A DNA stretch of 64,000 nt from Ferdinandcohnia salidurans (GCF_042680725.1 NZ_JBHUEK010000017.1:1-64000), one strand, 5' to 3'. Shown: positions 16,809 through 25,642, numbered from the stretch's first letter. A program made the numbers and translations. Notes: generated by a model from the sequence alone, not told the origin.

Positions 16809-17276
16809 CTAGTCTTTTGATGGGAAATATTCCATAGGCTCCGTACTCGAAATATAACCGTTTTTCTTATAATAATGAATAGAATCTATGCTAGGCCAAA
16901 CAATCACAAATTCATAATTGTTTTCTTTAATCCACTGATTGATCATACGAAGCATATCACTTCCAATGCCTTTATTCCGGTATTCTGGAACTGTGTATAC
17001 ATTTGTCATATAGGCAAATGGGTATGTTCTTCTACCAGGTCGGGGGACTTTTTGAATTAATTCTATGTATATATGTGATACAATTTGTCCATTTATCTCT
17101 GCAACCCATATAAACCACTGGTCACTATTAATTGCTTTCTCTAAAAAAGAATGGCATTCCTGTTCAAAATGCTCGAATGAGGAGTCTTTTTTACTTTCAT
17201 CAAATTCAACCGTAAAATCCCATCTCATTTTGATTAATTGAGTACTATCTTTTAGTTCAGCAAGTCTAATTTTCAA
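16809..17276 (-). CDS. GNAT-family N-acetyltransferase
   Basis: 155 residues. Acetyl-CoA binding motif A is VYTVPEYRNKGIGSDMLRMI (R/Q-x-x-G-x-G/A type), followed by VIVWPSIDSIHYYKKNGY. Substrate unknown. Stand-alone between the riboswitch region and the DinB gene. Confidence 0.9.
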   Translation of the reverse strand: MKIRLAELKDSTQLIKMRWDFTVEFDESKKDSSFEHFEQECHSFLEKAINSDQWFIWVAEINGQIVSHIYIELIQKVPRPGRRTYPFAYMTNVYTVPEYRNKGIGSDMLRMINQWIKENNYEFVIVWPSIDSIHYYKKNGYISSTEPMEYFPSKD

Positions 17277-17381
17277 CTTTACTTCTCCTCCAACAATTAT
17301 TACTTCTTACATAAACCTGCACCTATAGTAAAATACCAATTCTCTTTTAACCTTGTTGAATAACACCTAATGTTTATTCTC

Positions 17382-17906
17382 CTACTCTTTTAAAATACCT
17401 AAATATTCTTTCCAAGGACCAACGTCTGTCCTATATCTCTCAGCCAGCACCCTTACAATCTGGGCAATATGTGTTAGATCATGAACAACCCATGTTGAAA
17501 GCAGCTCTCTCATCTTCACTGTACCAAATGCAGGGTGTGAACCCTTCAACTCAAGATGAAGATCAGGATCAATATGAGAATTAAGTTTTGTTATATTTTG
17601 CATTCTTAGTGCTTTAAATTCCTGCAACTTTTCATCAATTGACATTTGAGATTTATCTTTTAAGTGTGAATATCGATCAAATGGAGGAAATGGTTGATTG
17701 CAACCTTCCTGAAGAATAAATTCTAGTCTTGGTATCCAATTATTTCTCTCACCCTCAATGAGGTGCTCTATCACTTCAACGGCATTCCAAGTTCCTTCAC
17801 CTTCATTACAGTGCAGCCATCCTTCCGATAAACCAGATAAAAAAGACTCCAGCATTTGTGGTGTACGTTCAAGCACCTCTATCGCTTCTTTCATGTTAAA
17901 TTGCAT
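17382..17906 (-). CDS. DinB-family protein
   Basis: About 174 residues from the ATG at 17906 (GAAGGAGGAGTTGT upstream). Metal-binding His candidates occur in VIEHLIEGERNNW and the C-terminal VHDLTHIAQI, typical of the DinB four-helix fold (thiol transferase-like). Function unknown; members relate to damage or low-molecular-weight thiol chemistry. Confidence 0.88.
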   Translation of the reverse strand: MQFNMKEAIEVLERTPQMLESFLSGLSEGWLHCNEGEGTWNAVEVIEHLIEGERNNWIPRLEFILQEGCNQPFPPFDRYSHLKDKSQMSIDEKLQEFKALRMQNITKLNSHIDPDLHLELKGSHPAFGTVKMRELLSTWVVHDLTHIAQIVRVLAERYRTDVGPWKEYLGILKE

Positions 17907-17988
17907 ACAACTCCTCCTTCTCATCATTATGCTTCTCCATTTACTATGATTATATCTCTTCAAACTCCCTTATTATTACAAAACTAAA

Positions 17989-18039
17989 AGGGCCTGGCCC
18001 TTACCACAGTAAAGCATTACCGTACTGAGGGTCAGGCAC
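17989..18039. repeat. Long hairpin repeat (copy 2 of 2)
   Basis: GGGCCTGGCCCTTACCACAG, TAAAGCATTACCGTACTGAG and GGTCAGGCACC in order; same loop (AGCATTACCG) and tail as 4041-4090, with several changes in the left arm that weaken pairing. Lies between two unrelated minus-strand genes. Confidence 0.75.
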
Positions 18040-18106
18040 CAGAATACATCGGCCGATTCGACGTTCAAGATTCCTTCAATGGTACGATGGGTTTCATAGG
18101 TTGTCA

Positions 18107-18523
18107 CTATAGTTTTTCTTTCTCTGATTTCTCGCGTAATTTAGCTGTTTCTTTCTCAAACATTACCGGGTCCTCAATTACTTGACGCAATTCAATCTGC
18201 CCCTCCCCATTTCCCTGTGGGTCTGGCATCCTCATCGCCCACTCGATGGCTTCTTCCCTCGACTTCACATCTATCAAAATGAACCCAGCAATCACTTCTT
18301 TCGTTTCCGTAAATGGGCCATCCGTAACCACTGGCATTTCCCCTTGTTTCGGAAATGAAATACGGATTCCATTTGAACTTGGATAAAGTCCTTTAGCCGC
18401 AACCCGCACACCTGCTTTAACTAATTCCTCATTGTACTTACTCATGGCTTCATTGAGCTCAGGACTTGGGAGATTTCCACCTTCTGAATTCTGTGAGGCT
18501 TTGACAATCAGCATAAACAGCAT
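18107..18523 (-). CDS. YciI-like (DGPF) family protein
   Basis: 138 residues with the YCII-related dimeric ferredoxin-like pattern: MLFMLIVKAS, NEELVKAGV, VTDGPFTETKEVIAGFILIDVKSREEAIEWA, IELRQV. These proteins often lie beside ECF sigma factors in actinobacteria, but none is adjacent here. Function unknown. Confidence 0.88.
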   Translation of the reverse strand: MLFMLIVKASQNSEGGNLPSPELNEAMSKYNEELVKAGVRVAAKGLYPSSNGIRISFPKQGEMPVVTDGPFTETKEVIAGFILIDVKSREEAIEWAMRMPDPQGNGEGQIELRQVIEDPVMFEKETAKLREKSEKEKL

Positions 18524-18764
18524 AAATTTTCCTCCTTATTTTTAAGTTAAGTTCCTATTAGAAAACCATCATACTCGGCCTCTATATAAATACAACGAAC
18601 AAGAAAAATCAAATCGACAAAAAAATAAAAAATCTCAAAAAATCTTTTCCTTATTATCTATAAAATAAACATGGGCATGAGATGCTATTTCTTTACCGCT
18701 ATTTGTGGTAGAATTCACTCCGATTAAACTCCAATAACTCAAACTGCTTCGTGCTTATACAAAC

Positions 18765-19175
18765 CTATTTTTGGTTAGATAATTTTTCGCCAGTAAGAAC
18801 TTCAAAAAGTTCTGCTGACGTATTCCTGTCTAATTGAACATACTTACCAGCGTCTATTAATAGTTCTACTTTGTCTTTATTTGGGCTTATCCAAAGTTCA
18901 TACAACACGGCTTTTGCTTCATTTTTAAATTGAAATGCAAATCTGTAATCGGCTGGACGTACCATTTGTACCTTTGCTGTTTCCCAATTAATATTATCGA
19001 TTATCTTCCTGACCCTTTGAACTTGTTCGTTATTCGTAATTATTTTGAAGTCTTCATAATTATTTTCATCACCAGTACGTTTCTGAACATCAATGTTTTG
19101 TTCTTGGTTCGAACAACCTGTTATAAACATTGAAATTACTCCTATAAAGGCTATTACATACATCATTTTCTTCAA
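18765..19175 (-). CDS. Small lipoprotein, unknown function
   Basis: 136 residues from a TTG at 19175 preceded by AAAGGGGAAAATGCC. Lipobox I-T-G-C. The domain (QVQRVRKIIDNINWETAKV...YRFAFQFKNEAKAVLYELWISPNKDKVELLID) resembles small secreted Bacillus lipoproteins seen in other genomes, no known role. Confidence 0.78.
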   Translation of the reverse strand: MKKMMYVIAFIGVISMFITGCSNQEQNIDVQKRTGDENNYEDFKIITNNEQVQRVRKIIDNINWETAKVQMVRPADYRFAFQFKNEAKAVLYELWISPNKDKVELLIDAGKYVQLDRNTSAELFEVLTGEKLSNQK

Positions 19176-19209
19176 GGCATTTTCCCCTTTTTAGTATAAG
19201 ACGAAAGGC

Positions 19210-19273
19210 TCTGGAAAAAGTTTCAAATTTCTCTTCAATATCGATAAACTACAAGCTTTACGAAAAGTGCCTT
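19210..19273. repeat. Imperfect 64-nt repeat (copy A)
   Basis: Blocks CTGGAAAAAGT, TTTCTC, ACTACAA and CTTTACGAAAAG recur in the same order at 22420-22486. The surrounding gap (19176-19485) has no clear ORF. Confidence 0.45.
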
Positions 19274-19485
19274 GAAGAATAAGAAGTTCCCTAGCCTTCA
19301 TCTTTGAAATTTCGTATCTATTAAGTTTACAATCTTTCTTTTATCCATGTCAGATACACCTAATGTTTAAATCTTTAAGTAAAACTCCCCTCATATTACA
19401 AGAAGAAAATACATGGTCATTTTACACATGTTTAAAAATGCAGCATACATTAATGAAAAATAACAAGAGAGGAGTGAACAATATT

Positions 19486-20874
19486 GTGAGAAGTTTATAT
19501 TTAAGACAAACTGGTCCAAATTTTATGACACAACCACAACATTATTACTTCCATCCTTCTTATACATTCCAACCTAATCATACGATTGGTCCAAACTTCC
19601 CTTTATTGCAAAATCCTACTTACCAATTCTATCCTTATATCCCAACTCCGTTTAATAGAAATATTGTTACAAGCCCGCAATCATCGCCTAGACAAACTTA
19701 CCAAAACTCTCCTACTGTTCAAAGTCCGGGTCCACATCAAAATTGGATTTATCAACCAAGCAATACTTATTTTTTCCTAGGGGACCAAAACGCCAGCTAC
19801 TACACTTTTCCATATGAGGTTGATCCCAAAACCGAAATTGTGATCAGAGGGCGATATCCCTATGCAAGATATTTCACCTATAATATAGCGAGTATTCCAT
19901 CTCATCGTTTAGTTGATTCTGTAGTGGGGAGTGAGTTAATTCCTGATCCAGGAAGTACGAACCCTTTTTTGCCTGGTGCTAATTGGGATGCAACAAACCG
20001 CAATTATACCTTGAAAATCCGCTTTACAGCCCCTCCAGAGGGATCTACTCATTTTGTTCCTGGTGCGGGTAATAATGTGATTTATGCGGGAACTTTAGAA
20101 AATGGGGAACCAAATAGATTTGGGTTGATTATCTTAAGAATTTACGTTCCGAGTTTAGGCTTTGATAAGACAGGAGGTGTCGATCTTCCTTATATCACTT
20201 ATTCTACAGGAAAAAAAGATAACCGACATAAGACAAACCAGCATAATAAGGATGAACTGAATCAGGTGTTTTTTGATGACTATATTCATTTAAAGTATGT
20301 TTCCAATAATAGTAAACGAAACAACATAAAGATGGACGTTAGTCAAAGTTCCGCTTTAACTTGGAAGAGATTTGCACCAGCATTTCTTCAACCTGAAGGA
20401 AATACGGTCTATACCATATCCAATCTAATTGACAAGGACCCAGATAAATTGTTGTTTATTCGCTGGAAAGCGCCTACATTTCCGGATACGTATCATAATT
20501 TCGGAATCAAGGGCAATGAAGATATGCAATATTGGAGTATGAGTTTTATATCACCAATTAATCTCATGGGACTCTATACAATCTCAGATTATCAGACAAT
20601 TATAGATAAAGAGGGTTATGTAAATCTTGTGATAAGCTTCGGAGCCCCGCGTCCATCATCCGTCACCTCGGAAAATGGATTTACATGGGTTGACGCTAGC
20701 CAACTTCCTTTCATCCCTCTATTCCTATTTTACAGAAATAATCAAATATCCCAGAAGTTTCTGCCTTATACGGCGACGGATGTTCCTACAAACGAAATCG
20801 TTACACCTCAAGCCATGGGAGAATATTATCCATTAGGTAAATATGTGGATCCTATGTATTTTGAACATGTATGA
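19486..20874 (+). CDS. 462-residue protein of unknown function
   Basis: GTG at 19486 chosen for the AGAGAGGAG 11 nt upstream; longer in-frame starts lack a binding site. No signal peptide. Residues 1-90 are Pro/Tyr/Asn/Gln-rich and low in complexity (coat-protein-like). From about residue 95 a folded domain begins: NTYFFLGDQNASYYTFPYEVDP, then RGRYPYARYFTYNI and ELIPDPGSTNPFLPGANWD. The second half has two more beta-like blocks. This pattern (ARY-F-x-Y-N, DPGSxNPF) recurs in uncharacterised bacterial secreted or surface proteins, as far as I can recall. A spore-coat role is only a guess. Followed by a strong terminator. Confidence 0.8.
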   Translation: MRSLYLRQTGPNFMTQPQHYYFHPSYTFQPNHTIGPNFPLLQNPTYQFYPYIPTPFNRNIVTSPQSSPRQTYQNSPTVQSPGPHQNWIYQPSNTYFFLGDQNASYYTFPYEVDPKTEIVIRGRYPYARYFTYNIASIPSHRLVDSVVGSELIPDPGSTNPFLPGANWDATNRNYTLKIRFTAPPEGSTHFVPGAGNNVIYAGTLENGEPNRFGLIILRIYVPSLGFDKTGGVDLPYITYSTGKKDNRHKTNQHNKDELNQVFFDDYIHLKYVSNNSKRNNIKMDVSQSSALTWKRFAPAFLQPEGNTVYTISNLIDKDPDKLLFIRWKAPTFPDTYHNFGIKGNEDMQYWSMSFISPINLMGLYTISDYQTIIDKEGYVNLVISFGAPRPSSVTSENGFTWVDASQLPFIPLFLFYRNNQISQKFLPYTATDVPTNEIVTPQAMGEYYPLGKYVDPMYFEHV

Positions 20875-20875
20875 T

Positions 20876-20910
20876 AAAGAGTGTTGGCACATATTATGCC
20901 AACACTCTTT
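20876..20910 (+). terminator. Intrinsic terminator
   Basis: AAAGAGTGTTGGCA-CATATTA-TGCCAACACTCTTTTT, 14-bp arms, just beyond the stop at 20874. Confidence 0.9.
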
Positions 20911-20938
20911 TTAGCTACTTCAACTCCAAAATCTTACC

Positions 20939-21646
20939 CTAAGCCTTTTTCTTAAATAATTCTAATAACTCCTTGGCACTATGTACTTCTTTATCTGGTT
21001 TATAGGTAGCATCAGCCGGTAAATCTTTCTTACGATGATTCATCCAGATCGCTTGCCAGCCTGCTTGTTTTGCTCCGATAATATCTTTTTCAAAATTATC
21101 CCCGATATACACGGTTTTGGATTGGTCAAGGTCCAGTTTCTGTTCAATAAAATCAAATACTTCTTTTTTCGGCTTTGCATGACCAATCGTACCAGAAATA
21201 AACGTCATCTCAGCCGGAATCCACCGACTAAGGTTGAGCTGTTTAATTTTCATTGCTTGATGTTTTTCTTCACCATTTGTAAGAATCCCAAGCTGTTTTC
21301 CTTCTTTGAAAAGGACATTTAGTAGTTCTTCGACTTCCGGAAACAAGGTAATGTTTTTTTGTTCGGTTACATACGTTTCATGAAAAATAGTCGCTTTTTC
21401 CGTATCTATAGGGATGTTAAAATCCTGACAGGCAGCTATAATTCGTCCGGTTTGCCATTCAAATTGGGATATTTCACCTGCTTCACTTTGATCAAATAAA
21501 ATCTCGCTATACTTACGACTCGCTTTATATAATTGATCGATTTCTTCGTTAGTAAATGGTTCTTGAAAAAGCTTCCTCACCGTTTTATGAAAAGATTGTG
21601 CTTGATCATATAGTGTATCATCGACATCAAAAATTATCGTATCCAT
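20939..21646 (-). CDS. HAD-family hydrolase
   Basis: About 235 residues. Motifs: FDVDDTLYD (nucleophile DxDxT), LTNGEE, GHAKPKKEVFDF (Lys), and YIGDNFEKDIIGAKQAGW (acidic loop). Subfamily IA with a helical cap, similar to pyrimidine 5'-nucleotidase YjjG/YfnB types. AAGGAGG precedes; the ATG at 21646 gives better spacing than the one at 21652. Confidence 0.9.
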   Translation of the reverse strand: MDTIIFDVDDTLYDQAQSFHKTVRKLFQEPFTNEEIDQLYKASRKYSEILFDQSEAGEISQFEWQTGRIIAACQDFNIPIDTEKATIFHETYVTEQKNITLFPEVEELLNVLFKEGKQLGILTNGEEKHQAMKIKQLNLSRWIPAEMTFISGTIGHAKPKKEVFDFIEQKLDLDQSKTVYIGDNFEKDIIGAKQAGWQAIWMNHRKKDLPADATYKPDKEVHSAKELLELFKKKA

Positions 21647-21729
21647 GCTCATAGCCCTCCTTATATTATGATGATATCACTTACTTATCATCTTGAGAAA
21701 ACAGAGAGCCATCAAACTACTCCCTTCAT

Positions 21730-22245
21730 CTATAATATAGGAACATTAAAATAAATAACAAAAAATAATATTATGGGAATAGAGGTTAGTAAGGCTATGA
21801 TTGGTTTTTTGAAATGCAACCTAAGCATTGGAAAAAGAATTAAATTAAAAAGGACTGACCACCCAATTGTCCAACCATTTTGGTGAGAAACTAAATTTAA
21901 ATATTGTAAATTTATATATTCTATTAGTGAATATAAAGTTACCCAGAATAGAATCCAACTAATACTTTTATAAGTCCCCTTTGGGAATTTACTTAGGTAT
22001 ATCAAAACTGTTGCTGGGTAGGCAACAAACATGATTAATAAAGAAATAATCGTATGGTTTGAAAGGAGATTTTCAGCAAATATACTCTCTTTATACTCCC
22101 ACATTCTATAGTCATGACAAAGAACGTTGTAAAGTAAATCGCCAAACCATAAAAACAAAATTGTAGAATGGTACTTTCTCCAGTTTCGCCAATCACCCCA
22201 TCTTAGTGACGCACCAAGAAATATTCCATTGAAAATTAAATGCAT
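21730..22245 (-). CDS. CBO0543-like membrane protein
   Basis: 171 residues, about five membrane segments with the pattern GDLLYNVLCHDYRMWEY and ISWILFWVTLYSLIEYI. This resembles the CBO0543 family of small polytopic proteins common in Bacillaceae; function unknown. A second family member lies at 49753-50322. Confidence 0.72.
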   Translation of the reverse strand: MHLIFNGIFLGASLRWGDWRNWRKYHSTILFLWFGDLLYNVLCHDYRMWEYKESIFAENLLSNHTIISLLIMFVAYPATVLIYLSKFPKGTYKSISWILFWVTLYSLIEYINLQYLNLVSHQNGWTIGWSVLFNLILFPMLRLHFKKPIIALLTSIPIILFFVIYFNVPIL

Positions 22246-22419
22246 GTAATCAGCTCCACATTTTACTGATTACTATTTTATCCATATATTGTAAAATACA
22301 TTTATCAATTTTATTCAAAACTAAAATCATTAAATTGAAGACATATTTGGCTCTCATTAAATCTTTTCATCATTTGCTATACGGAAAGAAATTAGTTAGA
22401 GGTAATTTGTAATACAATG

Positions 22420-22486
22420 CTTGGAAAAGTCTCAAGTTTCTCCTTTAAATCCTCTAAAAACCACAACCTTTACGAAAAGAACTTTT
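22420..22486. repeat. Imperfect 64-nt repeat (copy B)
   Basis: TTGGAAAAGTCTC, GTTTCTCC, AACCACAACC and TTTACGAAAAGAACTT parallel copy A at 19210-19273. It sits in the 22246-22581 gap, which otherwise shows only a possible promoter (CATGATAAT near 22546) for the small gene downstream. Confidence 0.45.
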
Positions 22487-22581
22487 TATAAAAGACACTT
22501 GTTTAAACATTCATATATTTTTGTTATGAAAAATACAAAGCTTGGCATGATAATAATGCATTTGAAATGGAGGTGGAAATG

Positions 22582-22752
22582 ATGACAAAGCGTGTTAATA
22601 AAGGTAGTCAAAATCAAAATTCAGCGAAAAACGGTGGAAAATTAGATACAGAATTTGGCCAAGATATGGCTAGTGGGGACAATAATAAAGGAACTGAATA
22701 TAACTCCAATCGTGGAAGTAAATCTCAATTAAAAAACCCAAATAATCATTAA
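22582..22752 (+). CDS. Small Asn/Gln/Lys-rich protein, gamma-type SASP-like
   Basis: 56 residues; GGAGGTGGAA precedes the ATG pair at 22579/22582. Hydrophilic, no Cys or Trp; contains GGKLDTEFGQDMASG and Asn/Gln/Ser/Gly repeats reminiscent of gamma-type small acid-soluble spore proteins (TEFA-type motif). Similarity is compositional, so the SASP call is tentative. Followed by a good terminator. Confidence 0.65.
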   Translation: MTKRVNKGSQNQNSAKNGGKLDTEFGQDMASGDNNKGTEYNSNRGSKSQLKNPNNH

Positions 22753-22756
22753 TTTC

Positions 22757-22782
22757 AAAGGAACCACGATGGTTCCTTTTTT
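22757..22782 (+). terminator. Intrinsic terminator
   Basis: AAAGGAACCA-CGA-TGGTTCCTTTTTT just after the stop at 22752. Confidence 0.9.
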
Positions 22783-22915
22783 ACTTGAGATGATTTTGGG
22801 GATTCCACTAACTAGAAGTTAACGAGTCAACATAAGTGATCTGTTCAATTTTTTCTATTAATTAACAAATGCCTGGGTTACTTCATACAATATTCAAAAA
22901 GTGGAGTTGATCTTC

Positions 22916-23251
22916 ATGGCGAAATGGATTAACGTATCTACATTAAGGCATCAATTAAAACTTTTTGATGGAAACAGGCTGATAAAGTCTTACCCGGTTG
23001 CAATTGGAAAGATATTGTCACCAACACCTGCTGGGACATATACGATTATTAATAAACAACATAATCCCGGAGGACCATTTGGAGTGCTATGGATGGGATT
23101 GTCAAAACCTCATTACGGTATACACGGAACAAATAATCCTGCTTCAATTGGTAAGAATGTCTCACATGGATGTATTAGAATGTTTAATCATGATGTTCTA
23201 GATTTGTCGTCTAGAGTTCAGGTTGGTACTCCGGTTGTTATTCATAAATGA
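22916..23251 (+). CDS. L,D-transpeptidase (YkuD domain)
   Basis: 111 residues from the ATG at 22916. The whole protein is one YkuD domain: YPVAIGKILSPTPAGTY, then YGIHGTNNPASIGK and SHGCIRM with the catalytic Cys and the conserved His. It lacks LysM and signal peptide, like some short spore-associated YkuD proteins. Cross-links or anchors peptidoglycan stem peptides by 3-3 chemistry. Confidence 0.92.
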   Translation: MAKWINVSTLRHQLKLFDGNRLIKSYPVAIGKILSPTPAGTYTIINKQHNPGGPFGVLWMGLSKPHYGIHGTNNPASIGKNVSHGCIRMFNHDVLDLSSRVQVGTPVVIHK

Positions 23252-23281
23252 CCTTGTTAATCCTACCCCGTTCGTACAATG

Positions 23282-23857
23282 CTAAAAGGTCTTATAAACA
23301 CCATCTTGATACACCTTATAATAACCTAAGTTTCCAGTTTTGCCAGATACACGCGTTGATACGGAAACGAGTTGTACCGCATAGTATGAACCGTGATCAT
23401 CCGTCGCAAGTGTTTCATCAACACCGAATGAAACATCTTCATCTTTTCCCTCAGGAAGTTGTTGTTTTAGATATTGGATCGCTTTTTCCCCACTTGAAAT
23501 GACTATAACAGGCTTTCTTTCGCTGGATACATCATTTGATGGAGAAGCATCTGTATTTTGTGATTTTTTAGCCTGATTTTGGGTTGATGTATTATTATCA
23601 GGGTTATTGGGTTTCTGTAATTGGTTCTCTTCTTCTATTTTATCGCCAGAGTCGCTACTTTCCGTATTATTAATGCTATTATTATGAGACTTCTCTGTAC
23701 TGTCAGTAGACAAATCATTTATACTTTTTGATAGATTATCAGATTCCGAACCTTTATTGATTGACGAAGCATCATCTGATGGTTTGCTACAAGCAGAGAT
23801 TCCGACTAATAAAACAACTACTAAAGTTGCCACTGTGAAAATTTTGTTTTTTGCCAT
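23282..23857 (-). CDS. Ser/Asn-rich lipoprotein
   Basis: 191 residues. Lipobox I-S-A-C (Cys23), then a long low-complexity Ser/Asn/Asp/Lys linker (residues 28-120) and a compact C-terminal domain (GEKAIQYLKQQLPEGKDEDVSFGVDE...YYAVQLVSVSTRVSG...GYYKVYQDGVYKTF). The layout of linker plus PepSY/KDEL-like small domain is common in Bacillus lipoproteins exposed in the wall. Function unknown. Confidence 0.8.
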   Translation of the reverse strand: MAKNKIFTVATLVVVLLVGISACSKPSDDASSINKGSESDNLSKSINDLSTDSTEKSHNNSINNTESSDSGDKIEEENQLQKPNNPDNNTSTQNQAKKSQNTDASPSNDVSSERKPVIVISSGEKAIQYLKQQLPEGKDEDVSFGVDETLATDDHGSYYAVQLVSVSTRVSGKTGNLGYYKVYQDGVYKTF

Positions 23858-24007
23858 TCTAAGAGCTCCAATCTATTATTTACACATACTTCATGTAAGT
23901 TTTTTTACCATTACCAAGGATTTCCTTTTGTTTTTTGTATTAGTTCTTAATATTAAAACCTTCCCTATTAAGAATAATCTTCCTTTCATTCTAAAACTAT
24001 ATTTTAA

Positions 24008-24997
24008 CTAGTTAAATGTGGTTAACTCTTCTGAAACAGAATGTAAAAAGTCTTTTTCAAATCTAATATAGTATGCCCCATTTATCCTATCATTTATCAT
24101 ACCTTCGGTTAATGATACCGATTGTATCGAGTCAATTTCCATCTCTACTATTTGTTCAACAGGAGCATTCCCTTCTATTTTAGTAGTAGATTGTTTTAAT
24201 AGTGTTTCTGGTACTACGTTTTTCGTTTGATTAATAACTGCATGGATAAGGTTTACTTGGTTTTCTTCACTCAATCTTCCTACTGTGGCAGCCATCATTA
24301 ATGCCACAACCTCTTCTCCATTCAAACGATTCTTCCCCTTTTTGAATTCAAACGAGACTCTAGACAACGCTCTTACTTCGATATCTTCTTGCAGGTCGTA
24401 ATCGATACCATTCACTGAGTCAATCAATGTTGAAAAGGTCTCTAGGTCCATAACAGCGTAATAATCAATGGGTAAATCAAATAGCTTAGAAACTGTTGTT
24501 CGTACATTTTCAGCTCCACCCGAACCGTAAATATAAGCATGTGTCAATTTATCATATGAAGTAGTTCCATTTTTCTTATCCACTATCGGAGAATAAGTAT
24601 CACGAGGGATAGATAGAACTTTCATCATCTTTTTATCTTCATTAAAACTAAGCAATAGGTTAATTGGTATTCTATTATTCTCATCTTTTACCATAAATAG
24701 CGTGGTAAAAGACTCGTCTTCTTGAGATTCAACTCCACTTGCATGTATTCCTTTGTTTTCATTCGTAACGTTTCCTTGAAAAATCGATGGAATAAACAAT
24801 AATATACACAAGCCGATCACTAATAATGAAGCTGTAGGTATGGCGAGTTGTTTTGTAATAGAAACAAGATTTAATCTTTTTGTGTGATTCTCTATTTTAT
24901 GTATTTGTTCAAACACTTCATTACGGTCTTTTTTCGTAAATCTTAATTCTTGATCAGACATAGTCATAAATCTATCTTTTACTCGTTTATCTTCCAT
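24008..24997 (-). CDS. Anti-sigma-type membrane protein fused to an LCP-like domain
   Basis: 329 residues. Residues 1-45 (MSDQELRFTKKDRNEVFEQI) look like the cytoplasmic sigma-binding start of Bacillus anti-sigma proteins; one membrane segment near 50-70; residues 95-300 form a LytR-CpsA-Psr domain with LSIPRDTYSPI, KLTHAYIYGG-like and YYAVMDLETFSTLIDSVNGIDYDL. LCP enzymes join teichoic acids or similar glycans to the wall. The second Arg-rich motif (usually R-x-R-x-D...GD-x-x-R-x-x-R-Q) is replaced by LMMAATVGRLSEEN, so catalysis may be lost. Overlaps the sigma gene by 11 nt. Probably senses envelope lipid-carrier state and holds the sigma factor. Confidence 0.82.
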   Translation of the reverse strand: MEDKRVKDRFMTMSDQELRFTKKDRNEVFEQIHKIENHTKRLNLVSITKQLAIPTASLLVIGLCILLFIPSIFQGNVTNENKGIHASGVESQEDESFTTLFMVKDENNRIPINLLLSFNEDKKMMKVLSIPRDTYSPIVDKKNGTTSYDKLTHAYIYGSGGAENVRTTVSKLFDLPIDYYAVMDLETFSTLIDSVNGIDYDLQEDIEVRALSRVSFEFKKGKNRLNGEEVVALMMAATVGRLSEENQVNLIHAVINQTKNVVPETLLKQSTTKIEGNAPVEQIVEMEIDSIQSVSLTEGMINDRINGAYYIRFEKDFLHSVSEELTTFN

Positions 24998-25514
24998 AAA
25001 ATTCTGCCTCCCTTATCACTGACTCTAATCGTTGTTTCCCTCTTCTTAATCGAGTCTTCACTGTATTAATAGAAATATCTAAAACACTTGAAATTTCATC
25101 GGTTTTTAAAGACTCATAGTAATATAGGTAAATCACTTCCCGATACACTTTCGGAAGAGAAAAGATATTCTCTTTCATTTCTTCGTTATTATATTTATCA
25201 ATAACTGTTTTTTCTGGTGATGGTAATATTGACCTTGTGGTTTCGTTAATAAAACTTCTAACTTGTACCATTTTGTAATTCCAACTTTTTAAATAGTCTT
25301 TACATTCATTAATTGTTATGCGATAAAGCCAGGTTTTTATTTGTGCATCGTATCGAAACGAATCCAGACTTTTGTAGCATTTTATAAACGTATTTTGCAC
25401 CATATCTTTAGCAATCTCTGGGTCTTTCACATAAGAAAATGCCAATCGTACTAACTCATTACCATATTCAATCATCATTTTTTCTAATATAATATCTTTT
25501 TCTTCTCTGTCCAA
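24987..25514 (-). CDS. ECF-type sigma factor
   Basis: 175 residues from a TTG at 25514 (GGGAGGG upstream). Region 2: EIAKDMVQNTFIKCYKSLDSF; region 4: LKTDEISSVLDISINTVKTRLRRGKQRL. Forms an operon with the LCP/anti-sigma fusion and has a promoter almost matching the one before 8148, so the two factors may cross-activate. Confidence 0.93.
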   Translation of the reverse strand: MDREEKDIILEKMMIEYGNELVRLAFSYVKDPEIAKDMVQNTFIKCYKSLDSFRYDAQIKTWLYRITINECKDYLKSWNYKMVQVRSFINETTRSILPSPEKTVIDKYNNEEMKENIFSLPKVYREVIYLYYYESLKTDEISSVLDISINTVKTRLRRGKQRLESVIREAEFYGR

Positions 25515-25550
25515 TCTACTACCCTCCCTATCAACCTACTTCAATGCTAT

Positions 25551-25579
25551 TAGACGATTATCAAATCATATTAGGTTCA
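25551..25579 (-). promoter_or_regulatory. Putative autoregulatory ECF promoter
   Basis: Minus strand TGAACCTAA (-35) and CGTCTAATAG (-10), 18 nt between AAC and CGTC. Shares AACCTAA and CGTCTA-TAG with the promoter at 8171-8198. Confidence 0.65.
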
Positions 25580-25642
25580 ATTTTAAAAACATTTATTTAA
25601 CAAATTTCATAAAGCTTGAAGGGTAAGCCTCAAATTAAAAAA

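Noticed and set aside
23248..23502. 84-codon plus-strand ORF
   Set aside because: Antisense to the Ser/Asn-rich lipoprotein gene; no coding evidence.
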